This document shows positions 22,920-31,479 of a stretch of 64,000 bases of DNA, piece by piece. Each line of letters opens with the position of its first letter. Positions within the stretch are counted from its first letter, which is position 1. The notes under the pieces were generated by a model that worked only from the letters and a program-made list of their open reading frames with translations, searched no databases and was not told the origin of the DNA. The stretch comes from Nocardia abscessus (GTDB lineage Bacteria > Actinomycetota > Actinomycetes > Mycobacteriales > Mycobacteriaceae): the NCBI RefSeq assembly GCF_015477775.1, contig NZ_JADLQO010000014.1, positions 1 through 64,000 of the forward strand. Direction: 5' to 3'. The translations under genes were made by a program, and so were the position numbers.

Positions 22920-25502
22920 ATGTCCGCACCCAACCTCACTCGCGACCAGGCGATCGAACGCGCCGCGACGGTGTCGGTCGAAAACTACCGCGTCGAGCTG
23001 GATCTCACCGACGGGGCGGGCAAACCGGGCGAGCAGACCTTCTTCTCCCGCAGCACCGTGACCTTCACCGCGACGCCCGGTGCGAGCACGTTCATCGACA
23101 TCGTGGCGCGCGGCGTGCGCTCGGCCGTGCTCAACGGCGCGGCCCTGGACGTCTCCGGCTACGACGAGTCGACCGGGATCACGCTGACCGACCTCGCCGA
23201 GCGCAACGAGCTGGTGGTGGAGGCCGACTGCGAGTACTCGCACACCGGCGAGGGCCTGCACCGCTTCATCGACCCCGCCGACGACGCGGTGTACCTGTAC
23301 TCCCAGTTCGAGACCGCCGACGCCAAGCGGATGTTCGCCTGCTTCGACCAGCCGGACCTGAAAGCCACCTTCGACCTCGCCGTCACCGCGCCGGAAGACT
23401 GGCAGGTCATCTCCAACGCCGCCGTCGTGCAGACGCTCGCGGCCGAGCCGGGTAGGCACGTCTTCCGCACCACCCCGAAGATGAGCACCTACCTGGTCGC
23501 GCTCATCGCCGGTCCGTACGCCCAGTGGACCGACGTCTACACCGACGAGCACGGCAGCATCCCGCTGGGCATCTACTGCCGCGCCTCGCTGGCCGAGCAC
23601 ATGGACGCCGAGCGGCTGTTCACCGAGACCAAGCAGGGTTTCGGCTTCTACCACGAGAACTTCGGCGTCCCGTACGCGTTCGGCAAGTACGACCAGCTGT
23701 TCGTCCCCGAGTTCAACGCGGGCGCGATGGAGAACGCGGGCGCGGTGACCTTCCTCGAGGACTACGTCTTCCGCTCCAAGGTCACCCGCGCGTCCTACGA
23801 GCGCCGCGCCGAGACCGTGCTGCACGAGATGGCGCACATGTGGTTCGGCGACCTGGTCACCATGAAGTGGTGGGACGACCTCTGGCTGAACGAGTCGTTC
23901 GCCACCTTCGCCTCGGTGCTGTGCCAGTCCGAGGCCACCGAATACACCAACGCATGGACCACGTTCGCGAACGTCGAGAAGTCCTGGGCCTACCGGCAGG
24001 ACCAGCTGCCCTCCACCCACCCCATCGCCGCGGACATCCCCGATCTCGCCGCCGTCGAGGTGAACTTCGACGGCATCACCTACGCCAAGGGCGCCAGCGT
24101 GCTGAAGCAGCTCGTCGCCTACGTCGGTCTGGAGCCGTTCCTGTCCGGTCTGCGCGCGTACTTCGCCGACCACGCCTACGGCAACGCCACCTTCGACGAC
24201 CTGCTGTCGGCGCTGGAGAAGTCCTCCGGGCGCGACCTGTCCACCTGGGGCGCGCAGTGGCTCAAGACCACCGGACTGAACATCCTGCGCCCGGACTTCG
24301 AGGTGGACGCCGAGGGGCGGTTCAGCTCGTTCGCGGTCGTGCAGGAGGGCGCGCAGCCGGGTGCGGGCGAGCGGCGCGTGCACCGTCTCGCCATCGGCGT
24401 GTACGACGACCAGGACGGAAAGCTGGTGCGCACCGAACGCGTCGAGCTCGACCTCGACGCGTCCGAGCGCACCGAGGTGCCCGCGCTGGTCGGCGTGCCG
24501 CGCGGCAAGTTCGTGCTGGTCAACGACGACGACCTCACCTACTGCTCGATCCGTTTGGACGCCGATTCGCTGGACGTGCTGGTCAACCGCATCGCCGACA
24601 TCGCGGAGCCGCTGCCGCGCACGCTGGCCTGGTCGGCGGCCTGGGAGATGACGCGCCAGGCCGAGTTCCGCGCCCGCGACTTCGTCGCTCTGGTCGAACG
24701 TGGCGTCGGCGCCGAGAGCGAGATCGGTGTGGTGCAGCGGCTTCTGATGCAGGCCAACACCGCGCTGAGCAGTTACGCCGATCCGGAGTGGGCCGCGACC
24801 ACCGGCTGGCCGGAATACGCGAACCGGCTGCTGGAGCTGGCCCGCGAAGCGGAGCCGGGCTCGGACCACCAACTGGCCTTCGTCAACGCGCTGACCGGCG
24901 CGAAGCTGTCGGCCTGGCACACCGAGGTGCTGCGCGAACTGCTCGACGGTGATCCGGCGAAGGTCGGGCTGCCGGGCCTGGCGGTCGACACCGACCTGCG
25001 GTGGCGGCTGTTGTCCGCGCTCGCGGCGTCGGGCGAGATCGATGCCGACGGGCTGGACACGCCGGTCATCGATCAGGAGCTGTCCAACGACTCCACCGCC
25101 GCGGGCAAGCGCCAAGCGGCCGCGGCGGCGACGGCGCGTCCGATCGCCGAGGTGAAGGAGCAGGCGTGGGCGACGGTGATGGGCGACGACTCGGTGCCGA
25201 ACATCACCGCCCGCTCGATCGTCGGCGGCTTCGCGCCCGCCGGACAGGGCGAGTTGCTCACGTCCTACGTGGAACGGTATTTCGCCGAGGTCCCCGGCGT
25301 CTGGGAACGTCGCTCCAGTGAGGTCGCTCAGACCGTGGTGGTCGGGCTCTACCCGCACTGGGCGATCAGCGAGGACGCGGTGGCCGTCGCCGACAAGTTC
25401 CTCGCGGGCGACCACCCTCCGGCGCTGCGCCGCCTGGTCAGCGAGGGCAAAGCGGGCATCGAACGCTCGCTGCGCGCCCGCGCCTTCGACGCCCAGCCGT
25501 AG
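22920..25502 (+). CDS. pepN: Aminopeptidase N (M1 metallopeptidase)
   Basis: 860 residues. Cytosolic zinc aminopeptidase that trims N-terminal residues from peptides. GAMEN at 268-272 binds the substrate N-terminus, HEMAH at 302-306 and E325 (LWLNE) are the zinc ligands with E303 catalytic, and the C-terminal helical ERAP1-like domain follows from about 520. Length matches the actinobacterial enzymes. ATG 22920 follows GAAGGAG; the open frame begins 17 codons earlier. It corresponds to Rv2467 and is followed, convergently, by the DUF5130 gene as in mycobacteria. Confidence 0.95.
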   Translation: MSAPNLTRDQAIERAATVSVENYRVELDLTDGAGKPGEQTFFSRSTVTFTATPGASTFIDIVARGVRSAVLNGAALDVSGYDESTGITLTDLAERNELVVEADCEYSHTGEGLHRFIDPADDAVYLYSQFETADAKRMFACFDQPDLKATFDLAVTAPEDWQVISNAAVVQTLAAEPGRHVFRTTPKMSTYLVALIAGPYAQWTDVYTDEHGSIPLGIYCRASLAEHMDAERLFTETKQGFGFYHENFGVPYAFGKYDQLFVPEFNAGAMENAGAVTFLEDYVFRSKVTRASYERRAETVLHEMAHMWFGDLVTMKWWDDLWLNESFATFASVLCQSEATEYTNAWTTFANVEKSWAYRQDQLPSTHPIAADIPDLAAVEVNFDGITYAKGASVLKQLVAYVGLEPFLSGLRAYFADHAYGNATFDDLLSALEKSSGRDLSTWGAQWLKTTGLNILRPDFEVDAEGRFSSFAVVQEGAQPGAGERRVHRLAIGVYDDQDGKLVRTERVELDLDASERTEVPALVGVPRGKFVLVNDDDLTYCSIRLDADSLDVLVNRIADIAEPLPRTLAWSAAWEMTRQAEFRARDFVALVERGVGAESEIGVVQRLLMQANTALSSYADPEWAATTGWPEYANRLLELAREAEPGSDHQLAFVNALTGAKLSAWHTEVLRELLDGDPAKVGLPGLAVDTDLRWRLLSALAASGEIDADGLDTPVIDQELSNDSTAAGKRQAAAAATARPIAEVKEQAWATVMGDDSVPNITARSIVGGFAPAGQGELLTSYVERYFAEVPGVWERRSSEVAQTVVVGLYPHWAISEDAVAVADKFLAGDHPPALRRLVSEGKAGIERSLRARAFDAQP

Positions 25503-25508
25503 ACGAGA

Positions 25509-25544
25509 CCGGCGCGTCCACCCGATGATCGGGGGACGCGCCGG
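25509..25544. terminator. Bidirectional terminator between pepN and DUF5130 gene
   Basis: An 11-bp stem CCGGCGCGTCC / GGACGCGCCGG encloses a 14-nt loop that can itself pair (CCCGAT/ATCGGG), giving a long GC hairpin between the two convergent stops. Confidence 0.7.
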
Positions 25545-25570
25545 ATCACGACACGGACGGGAGCCGACCG

Positions 25571-26035
25571 CTACCTCCCGATCGCCGCTGCCATCACGCG
25601 AACCGCGGAGACCAGGCCGTCGATCAGCTGGCCCTGTCGGAACGAGCTCAGCGCGGCGGTGACGCCGAGCTGGCAGACGCGGTCGTTGGCGCGGTCGGCG
25701 ACCGCGCGGCCCGAGCGCACCTCGATCGCCTTGTCGTTGGGCGAGACGGCGATGAGCACCGAGTGCGCCGCCTCGGGCGTGCCGGGGAAGATCGCGTCCG
25801 CGCCCGCGGCCGGGTCCGCACCCAGATCGCCGATGTAGACGTTGAACCGCACTTTGGTCGCGCGGGTCGCCTCGGTGAGCACGTTGTCCATGGTGAGCCG
25901 CTCGTCATCGTTGAACGGCGCTTCCTTGAACACGTCGCCCGCCTCGTGCACGCCGGAGACGCGCCCGCTGCTGGTGATCGCGTATCCGTGCGGCAATTCG
26001 GCTTCGACCACCGCGGGCCACTTAGAACCTGCCAC
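25571..26035 (-). CDS. DUF5130 family protein (Rv2468c-like)
   Basis: 154 residues, no signal peptide or membrane segment. The centre (residues 55-105) has an alpha-beta pattern with VRFNVYIGDLG and AHSVLIAVSPNDKAIEV, similar to TPM-type domains, and the C-terminus is a helix. Its function is unknown. It is conserved next to pepN and ctaJ across Mycobacteriales. Its start lies 14 bp inside the end of the ctaJ-like gene, so it is probably translated from the same mRNA. Confidence 0.85.
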   Translation of the reverse strand: MAGSKWPAVVEAELPHGYAITSSGRVSGVHEAGDVFKEAPFNDDERLTMDNVLTEATRATKVRFNVYIGDLGADPAAGADAIFPGTPEAAHSVLIAVSPNDKAIEVRSGRAVADRANDRVCQLGVTAALSSFRQGQLIDGLVSAVRVMAAAIGR

Positions 26036-26300
26036 TTGCCCGTCCTCCGATCAGCTCCACCTCGGTGGACTCGATGGCCGCATGCTGTCCATGCGGCGTT
26101 TCCGCGAAGTGGTGACCCGAGCCGATCACCTCTTCAGTGGCACTCCACAGCACCGGCTGCTGGGTCCACTTCTGGCCGAGGGCGAAGTGGACCGGCTTCT
26201 CGCCAGGCAGTGGCTTACCGAGGAACGACAATCCGGCGATCACGCCGTAGATCACCAGCGGGATGCCGGCGAAGATCAGCACTGTCTCGAGAATGCTCAC
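26022..26300 (-). CDS. ctaJ: aa3-type cytochrome c oxidase subunit CtaJ
   Basis: 92 residues. One transmembrane helix at about 5-27, then the conserved segment SFLGKPLPGEKPVHFALGQKW... and WTQQPVLWSATEEV, with a hydrophilic His-containing tail. Proteins of this pattern, encoded between the pepN/DUF5130 pair and the HNH/glbO genes, are the CtaJ accessory subunit found in the actinobacterial bcc-aa3 respiratory supercomplex. Recognition is from recalled sequence and synteny. It overlaps the DUF5130 gene by 14 bp. Confidence 0.75.
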   Translation of the reverse strand: MSILETVLIFAGIPLVIYGVIAGLSFLGKPLPGEKPVHFALGQKWTQQPVLWSATEEVIGSGHHFAETPHGQHAAIESTEVELIGGRASGRF

Positions 26301-26342
26301 GGGTCAAAGGTAGACGATGCTCTGTAGTAGTTCTCCGTCCGG

Positions 26343-26383
26343 TCGAGCCGGGAGGCCGTCTGTGTCGGCTTCACCCGGCTCGA
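26343..26383 (-). terminator. Possible terminator region downstream of ctaJ/aglA junction
   Basis: A 10-bp inverted repeat TCGAGCCGGG / CCCGGCTCGA with a 21-nt loop lies in the 102-bp gap just past the aglA stop. It has no U-tract, so the call is tentative. Confidence 0.35.
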
Positions 26384-26402
26384 GCTGGGACTTCGGCGTG
26401 CC

Positions 26403-28007
26403 TCAGACCAACCAGGCGGCCGCGTTCGGCGGCAACTGACCGCCCTCGGCCTGCGCGCTCGCCAGCAGCACATCCCCCGGCGGCAACTGGATGGGCGCGT
26501 CGGAGGCGTTGAGTACGCACACCAGCCCACCCGGACGGCGGAACGCGAGACAACCCGGCGGGCTGCCGTACCACTCGATCCGGTCCCCGGCGAACTCCGG
26601 CCGTACCGACCGCAGTTCGATTGCCTGGCGATACAGCGACAACGTCGAGCCGAGCTCCTCCAGCTGCGCTTCGACGGTCAGCGACGCCCAGTCGGACGGG
26701 ATCGGCAGCCACGGCGTACCGGTGGTGAACCCGAACGGCGGCGCGGCGCCCTCCCACGGCAGCGGCACCCGGCAGCCGTCGCGGCCGCGCTGGGTGTGCC
26801 CGGAGCGCTCCCACACCGGATCCTGCAGCACCTCCTCCGGCAGGTCGTCGACGTTGGGCAGCCCCAGCTCGGAGCCGTTGTAGAGGAACACCGCGCCGGG
26901 CAGCGCGAGTTCCAGCAGGATCATCGCCCGCGCCCGAGCGACCCCTATCGCGCCGCCGCCGTACCTGGTGACCTCGCGCTCGATGTCGTGGTTGGACAGC
27001 GTCCAGGTCGGCACGGCGAAAACCGGTCCGACGGCGGCGAGCGAGTTGTCGATCGCGTCGCGCACCGCCTCGGCGTCGAACGCCGATTCCGCGAGTCGGA
27101 AGTTGAAGGCCAGATGCAGTTCGTCGGCGCGGACGTACTCCCCGAAGCGGGTGTTGTCGTTCACCCACACTTCACCGATGAGCACCGCGTCGGGGTACTC
27201 GTCGACCACTTTGCGGATCCGGCGGTGGATGTCGTGCACGGCGGGGTTGTTGAACCGCGGGTCGCTGTCGTCGTGCGCGAGCAGGGCCGAGACGCTCAGC
27301 TGCGGCATGTCGGGCAGGCCGTCGGGCTTGGCCATGCCGTGCGCCACGTCGATCCGGAACCCGTCGACGCCCCGGTCGAGCCAGAACCGCAGGGTTTGCT
27401 CGAAGTCGGCGGCGACCTCGGGGTTGGCCCAGTTCAGGTCGGGCTGCTCGCGGGCGAAGATGTGCAGGTACCACTGGCCTGGTGTGCCATCGGGTTCGGT
27501 GATCCTGGTCCAGGCGGGCCCGCCGAAGATGCTCGGCCAGTTGTTCGGCGGCTCGGTGCCACCGGGTCCGCGGCCGTCGCGGAAGATGTACCGGTCGCGT
27601 TCCGGGCTGCCGGGAGCCGCCGCCAGCGCCGCGCGGAACCACGAATGCCGGTCACTGGTGTGGTTGGGCACCAGGTCCATCGTCACCCGGATCCGGCGGG
27701 CGTGCGCTGCGGCGATCAGCGCGTCCATCGCGGCGAGCCCGCCGAAGAGCTCATCGATGTCGCGCGGATCGGCAACGTCGTAGCCACCGTCGGCCATGGG
27801 CGAACGCATCACCGGACAGATCCACAGCGCGTCGACGCCGAGCAGTTCGAGATAGCCGAGTTTGTCCCGGACGCCGCCGAGATCGCCGACCCCGTCGCCG
27901 CTCGAGTCCGCGAAGGATCTCGGATAAACCTGGTAGAACACGGCCGACCGCCACCACGGTTGCGTGGTGGGATCCACCGGCGCCGTTAAGGCTGGTGCAT
28001 CACTCAC
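26403..28007 (-). CDS. aglA: GH13 alpha-glucosidase
   Basis: 534 residues. Hydrolyses terminal alpha-glucosidic bonds of oligosaccharides or trehalose-like sugars. GH13 regions are all present: DLVPNHTS (111-118), GFRIDVAHG with nucleophile D220, LIGEVWVND with acid/base E279, and TLSNHDIE with D341. A C-terminal beta domain follows. No signal peptide, so it is cytoplasmic. GTG 28007 lies 7 nt behind a CACTAT box, consistent with a leaderless mRNA. It corresponds to Rv2471, although its orientation relative to glbO differs from a simple operon. Confidence 0.93.
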   Translation of the reverse strand: MSDAPALTAPVDPTTQPWWRSAVFYQVYPRSFADSSGDGVGDLGGVRDKLGYLELLGVDALWICPVMRSPMADGGYDVADPRDIDELFGGLAAMDALIAAAHARRIRVTMDLVPNHTSDRHSWFRAALAAAPGSPERDRYIFRDGRGPGGTEPPNNWPSIFGGPAWTRITEPDGTPGQWYLHIFAREQPDLNWANPEVAADFEQTLRFWLDRGVDGFRIDVAHGMAKPDGLPDMPQLSVSALLAHDDSDPRFNNPAVHDIHRRIRKVVDEYPDAVLIGEVWVNDNTRFGEYVRADELHLAFNFRLAESAFDAEAVRDAIDNSLAAVGPVFAVPTWTLSNHDIEREVTRYGGGAIGVARARAMILLELALPGAVFLYNGSELGLPNVDDLPEEVLQDPVWERSGHTQRGRDGCRVPLPWEGAAPPFGFTTGTPWLPIPSDWASLTVEAQLEELGSTLSLYRQAIELRSVRPEFAGDRIEWYGSPPGCLAFRRPGGLVCVLNASDAPIQLPPGDVLLASAQAEGGQLPPNAAAWLV

Positions 28008-28237
28008 ATCCGCAATAGTGCCAAAGTTTTGTAGTGAAAGCCTCCAGGCGACGCGCAGCCGCGAACTGCGGGCAAATCCTCAGCACCACAGTCCGCCGCA
28101 GTGAAAATGCCGCCGCTGCCACGCCTCTCGACGGCAACGCCCCCGTCACCTGCTGTTCATCAGCGAATTCGCCGCGACCTCAACGCGGTAGAAAACACAT
28201 TTCCGGCGAAGTCATCCGCTCGACGGCGATCACCTTG

Positions 28238-28642
28238 TCAGAAGGGCGCGTTCACCAAGGAGTTGGCCGCCATCTCCAGGTAGTCCAGCAGCGCCTTGCG
28301 GTGCTCGTCGTCCAGCGTCTCCGGCTCGATCTCCGCGACCGCGATACGCATGCACCGCAGCCACGCGTCCCGCTCGATCGGCCCGATGGTGAAGGGCATG
28401 TGCCGCATGCGCAGGCGCGGGTGGCCGCGCTCGTCGGAGTACGTGCGCGGACCGCCCCAGTACTGTTCGAGGAACATCCGCAACCGGCGCTCCGCCGGGA
28501 CCAGATCCTCTTCCGGATAGAGCGGGCGCAGCACCTCGTCGGCGGCCACCTCGCGATAGAACGTCGCGACGAGCCGCCGGAACGTCTCCGCCCCACCGAC
28601 CGCCTCGTAGAACGACGTCGCCGTTTGCTCGCCCGAAGTCAT
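28238..28642 (-). CDS. glbO: Group II truncated hemoglobin
   Basis: 134 residues. Two-on-two globin that binds oxygen and is linked to respiration and redox defence in mycobacteria. Conserved features: FYEAVGG (11-17), LYPEEDLVPAERRLRMFLEQYWGGP (41-65), proximal His at 81 in LRMRHMPF, and the ERDAWLRCM helix with the group II Trp. ATG 28642 has GAGAGGG upstream and gives the family length, so the 33-codon extension is rejected. It corresponds to Rv2470. Confidence 0.95.
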   Translation of the reverse strand: MTSGEQTATSFYEAVGGAETFRRLVATFYREVAADEVLRPLYPEEDLVPAERRLRMFLEQYWGGPRTYSDERGHPRLRMRHMPFTIGPIERDAWLRCMRIAVAEIEPETLDDEHRKALLDYLEMAANSLVNAPF

Positions 28643-28885
28643 AGACCCTCTCGATTCACCGGATGCGCCGGTGTCCATTGTGCCCGCGCCGGGGCACCGC
28701 CGCCGCACTGCCCTTGCGCCGCCGCTCGGCAACCGGAACATCGCGCCGAAATGGCACTTCAGCCACAGTTAACCGGACATTGTCGAAAATCACCGTGCAA
28801 TGCCCGACATTCCATGGTCAACTGGGGGACAGTCTCTGCTTTGCAGATACCACATGATCCTGCCAATCATGAAATCGAGGTCGAG

Positions 28886-29590
28886 ATGAAGCAGCGGCAC
28901 AGCGCCCGGTCACACGAGGCGCGAGCACACCGACAACTCCAGCCCGCCGACGTCCACAATCGTGGGTCGGGGGCTACTCCGCTGCACATCTTGTCCGAAC
29001 ATCATCCGGGTGGACATCGTGGCCATCACGACCACGGCCCCCGCCCCACCGCCCCGCCAGTCGAGGGCACGAACTGGCTCAAGACCAGGGTGCTGCTGTT
29101 GAACGCCACCTACGAGCCGCTCACCGCTCTGTCCGCGCGCCGCGCGATCGTCCTGCTCATCTGCGACAAGGCCGACGCCGTTCACCACAACGACGAAGGG
29201 CCGATTGTGCACTCCGCCGAGACGGCGGTGGCCATTCCCTCGGTGATCCGCCTGCGCAGCTACGTCCACGTCCCGTACCGGGCCCGGGTCCCGATGACCC
29301 GTGCGGCCCTCATGCACCGGGATCGCTATCGGTGCGGTTATTGCGGCGGCAAAGCCGAGACCATCGACCACGTCATCCCGCGTAGCCGCGGCGGCGAGCA
29401 TTCCTGGGAGAACTGCGTCGCCAGTTGCGCGCCGTGCAACCACCGCAAGGCCGACAAGCTGCTCAGCGAGCTGGGCTGGACGCTGCGATCTCCGCTGGTC
29501 TCACCGAAGGGCCCGCACTGGCGCCTGCTGTCCACCACCACGGAACTCGACCCCTTGTGGTTGCAGTATCTCGGCGAGGGCGCGGCCTGA
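28886..29590 (+). CDS. HNH endonuclease (Rv2469c-like)
   Basis: 234 residues. Residues 1-60 are His-rich and probably disordered. The core starts at about 65 (LKTRVLLLNATYEPL) and the HNH domain has zinc cysteines C150-x2-C153 and C181-x2-C184, DH at 161-162 and N185-H186. This family is highly conserved in actinobacteria, but its target is not settled; a DNA repair or defence nuclease is possible. ATG 28886 follows GAGG and gives near the mycobacterial length; the open frame continues far upstream over the antisense glbO gene and is not real there. It converges on the XRE gene. Confidence 0.9.
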   Translation: MKQRHSARSHEARAHRQLQPADVHNRGSGATPLHILSEHHPGGHRGHHDHGPRPTAPPVEGTNWLKTRVLLLNATYEPLTALSARRAIVLLICDKADAVHHNDEGPIVHSAETAVAIPSVIRLRSYVHVPYRARVPMTRAALMHRDRYRCGYCGGKAETIDHVIPRSRGGEHSWENCVASCAPCNHRKADKLLSELGWTLRSPLVSPKGPHWRLLSTTTELDPLWLQYLGEGAA

Positions 29591-29594
29591 CCGC

Positions 29595-30161
29595 TCAGGT
29601 GTACTCCACCACCAGCGTCGCCCATGTCGGCGATGCCAGCGCTTCGAACACGTGCGGCCGATCGCCCGGGTAAGCGATGTAGTCGCCGGGGTGTAGTTCG
29701 ACGGGCGCCTCGACCGGGCCGACCAACGCGCGCCCCTCGGCGAGCAGCACGTGCTCGACCACCCCGGCGATATGCGGGTCCGATCGGCGCGCATGCCCCG
29801 GTTCGGCGGTGATGCGGAACAGGTCGCGGCGGGAATTGGCGGGCCCGGCCGCCAGCAGGGTCGCCCGGTACTCCGACTGCTCGGCCGCGACAACGGGGCC
29901 TTCCCCGGCGCGGATGACGTGCACGCTCGGGCGCGGCGGATCCAGCAATCGGGAGAACGGCATGTCCAGCGCGACGCACAGCGCCCACAATGTCTCCAGA
30001 CTCGGGTTCCCGGCTCCCGATTCCAGTTGCGACAGCGTGGATTTCGCGATGCCCGCCCGGCCGGCGACCTCGCTCAACGACAACCCGGCCCGCGTGCGCT
30101 CACGGCGCAGCGCGGCGGCGATCACCGCCTGGGGTGTAGTCGTCGCGTCCTGCCGCGTCAT
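29595..30161 (-). CDS. XRE-family regulator with cupin domain
   Basis: 188 residues. The N-terminal helix-turn-helix at about 12-66 (LSLSEVAGRAGIAKSTLSQLE) is followed by a cupin domain at about 110-188 that ends in a GDYIAYPGDRPHVFEA strand pair. Such regulators sense small molecules and control transporters or amino-acid metabolism genes. It is divergent from azlCD with a shared 111-bp promoter region, and a palindrome covering the azlC start is its likely operator. The effector is unknown; amino acids are a reasonable guess from the neighbours. Confidence 0.9.
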   Translation of the reverse strand: MTRQDATTTPQAVIAAALRRERTRAGLSLSEVAGRAGIAKSTLSQLESGAGNPSLETLWALCVALDMPFSRLLDPPRPSVHVIRAGEGPVVAAEQSEYRATLLAAGPANSRRDLFRITAEPGHARRSDPHIAGVVEHVLLAEGRALVGPVEAPVELHPGDYIAYPGDRPHVFEALASPTWATLVVEYT

Positions 30162-30236
30162 TCCCGCTCCCTGTTGGTTTTCCAGCGCCCGCGGCGCTGG
30201 GTGTTCGCCCTTGGGAACCCTCGACAGAAAACCACA

Positions 30237-30275
30237 TTGACGAAGCGCCGCGCCATGTTCACTATAAACAACATG
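30237..30275 (+). promoter_or_regulatory. azlC promoter with palindromic operator over the start codon
   Basis: TTGACG (30237-30242) and CACTAT (30260-30265) are 17 bp apart. The perfect inverted repeat CATGTT-N10-AACATG spans 30254-30275, covering the -10 region and the ATG at 30273. The mRNA would be leaderless, and a bound regulator would block both polymerase and the start site. Confidence 0.5.
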
Positions 30276-30968
30276 CGTTCGATATGGCGAACACTGGATC
30301 GGGACACGCTGGCGGGTATCGGGGCGGTGCTGCTCGCCGTCGGCGTGATCGGGATCTCCTACGGAGCGACCGCGGTGAGCGCGGGCTTCCCGGTGTGGCT
30401 TCCGGTCCTGCTCGGATGCGTGGTGCTCGCCGGGAGTTCGGAATTCCTGTTCATCGGGATTGTCGCCGCAGGTGGTAGCCCGCTCGCGGCGGTGCTGGCG
30501 GGTTTGCTGGTGAACGCGAGGCACGTGCCGTACGGCTTGTCGATTCCCGACGCGGTCGGCACGGGATGGCGCAGGCCGCTGGGCGTCCATCTGATGAACG
30601 ACGAGTCGGTCGCCATGACCATCGCACAGTCCGACGCACACCGCAGGCGAGCCGCGTACTGGATCACCGGCGTGGGCGTGCTTCTGGCCTGGCCCGGTGG
30701 CGCGGCCATCGGAGCATTGATCGGATCGGTGGTCAGCGACACTTCGGTGCTCGGACTCGATGCGGTGTTCCCCGCGGTTCTGCTCGCATTGGTCCTGCCC
30801 GCCCTGCGTGACCGAACCACCCTCGCGGCGGTGTGCGTCGGCACCGCCATCGCGCTGATCACCGCCGCGTTCCTGCCCACGGGACTGCCGGTCCTGCTCG
30901 CCCTCTCCGGAGTGCTGGTCGCGGCACGGGAGAAACCGGAACCAGCGACCACATCGGGAGCGGCGTGA
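30273..30968 (+). CDS. azlC: AzlC-family branched-chain amino-acid exporter subunit
   Basis: 231 residues with about seven hydrophobic segments. The family pattern GISYGATAVSAGFPVW near the first helix and the NARHVPYGLS segment around residue 82 are typical of AzlC/YgaZ. It works with the small AzlD subunit to export branched-chain or related amino acids. ATG 30273 is preferred to ATG 30255 because it fits a leaderless transcript from the promoter just upstream. Its stop overlaps the azlD start (TGATG). Confidence 0.92.
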   Translation: MRSIWRTLDRDTLAGIGAVLLAVGVIGISYGATAVSAGFPVWLPVLLGCVVLAGSSEFLFIGIVAAGGSPLAAVLAGLLVNARHVPYGLSIPDAVGTGWRRPLGVHLMNDESVAMTIAQSDAHRRRAAYWITGVGVLLAWPGGAAIGALIGSVVSDTSVLGLDAVFPAVLLALVLPALRDRTTLAAVCVGTAIALITAAFLPTGLPVLLALSGVLVAAREKPEPATTSGAA

Positions 30969-31276
30969 TGCTGGCCGCCGGAATCGTCGCCCTGGCCGTG
31001 GGCACCTATGCGTTCCGCTGGGCCGGGCCCGTGTTGCGCGACCGAGTGCGTCCTCCGGCGCGCGTGGTGCGCCTGCTGGAAATCGCCGCCGTCGTCCTGC
31101 TGACCGCACTGGTGGCGGTGACCACGCTGCCGCTCGGCACCACGAGCCTCGGATTCGCCGTGCCCGCAGGCGTTCTCGTCGGCGGCGTGCTGGCCTGGTT
31201 CCGCCGTCCCATTCTGGTGGTGATTCTCGCCGCCGCCGCGACGACGGCACTGCTTCGCCTGATCGGCGTCTCCTGA
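30968..31276 (+). CDS. azlD: AzlD-family exporter subunit
   Basis: 102 residues, almost wholly hydrophobic with three to four membrane segments. The beginning GTYAFRWAGPVL and the VVLLTALVAVTTL segment fit the AzlD/YgaH family. Stop-start overlap with azlC indicates a two-gene operon whose products form one transporter. It is controlled, by inference, from the divergent XRE-cupin regulator. Confidence 0.92.
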   Translation: MLAAGIVALAVGTYAFRWAGPVLRDRVRPPARVVRLLEIAAVVLLTALVAVTTLPLGTTSLGFAVPAGVLVGGVLAWFRRPILVVILAAAATTALLRLIGVS

Positions 31277-31317
31277 CTGACCGGAACACCGTCCCCGCCA
31301 CCATGCTTCGCCGACGA

Positions 31318-31353
31318 AGGCGGCGCCGTCCCCTCCTGCCGACGGCGCCGCCT
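31318..31353 (+). terminator. Terminator-like hairpin after azlCD
   Basis: A perfect 13-bp stem AGGCGGCGCCGTC / GACGGCGCCGCCT with a 10-nt loop lies about 40 bp after the azlD stop. There is no strong U-tract. Confidence 0.6.
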
Positions 31354-31479
31354 ACATCATCGATCGCTCCCGGGCGGTCAAGTGCTACCGGGCATTTCGT
31401 CCATGGCCCTTACGCCCGGCACACCAGCGAAGTTCGTCGCGGACTTCCGAGCCCGGCCCACCTTCGGCGCACGGCGCGG

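Noticed and set aside
22776..25415. 879-codon open frame on the strand opposite pepN
   Set aside because: It is the antisense shadow of a clear M1 peptidase; its translation is Arg/Gly/Val-rich with no domain.
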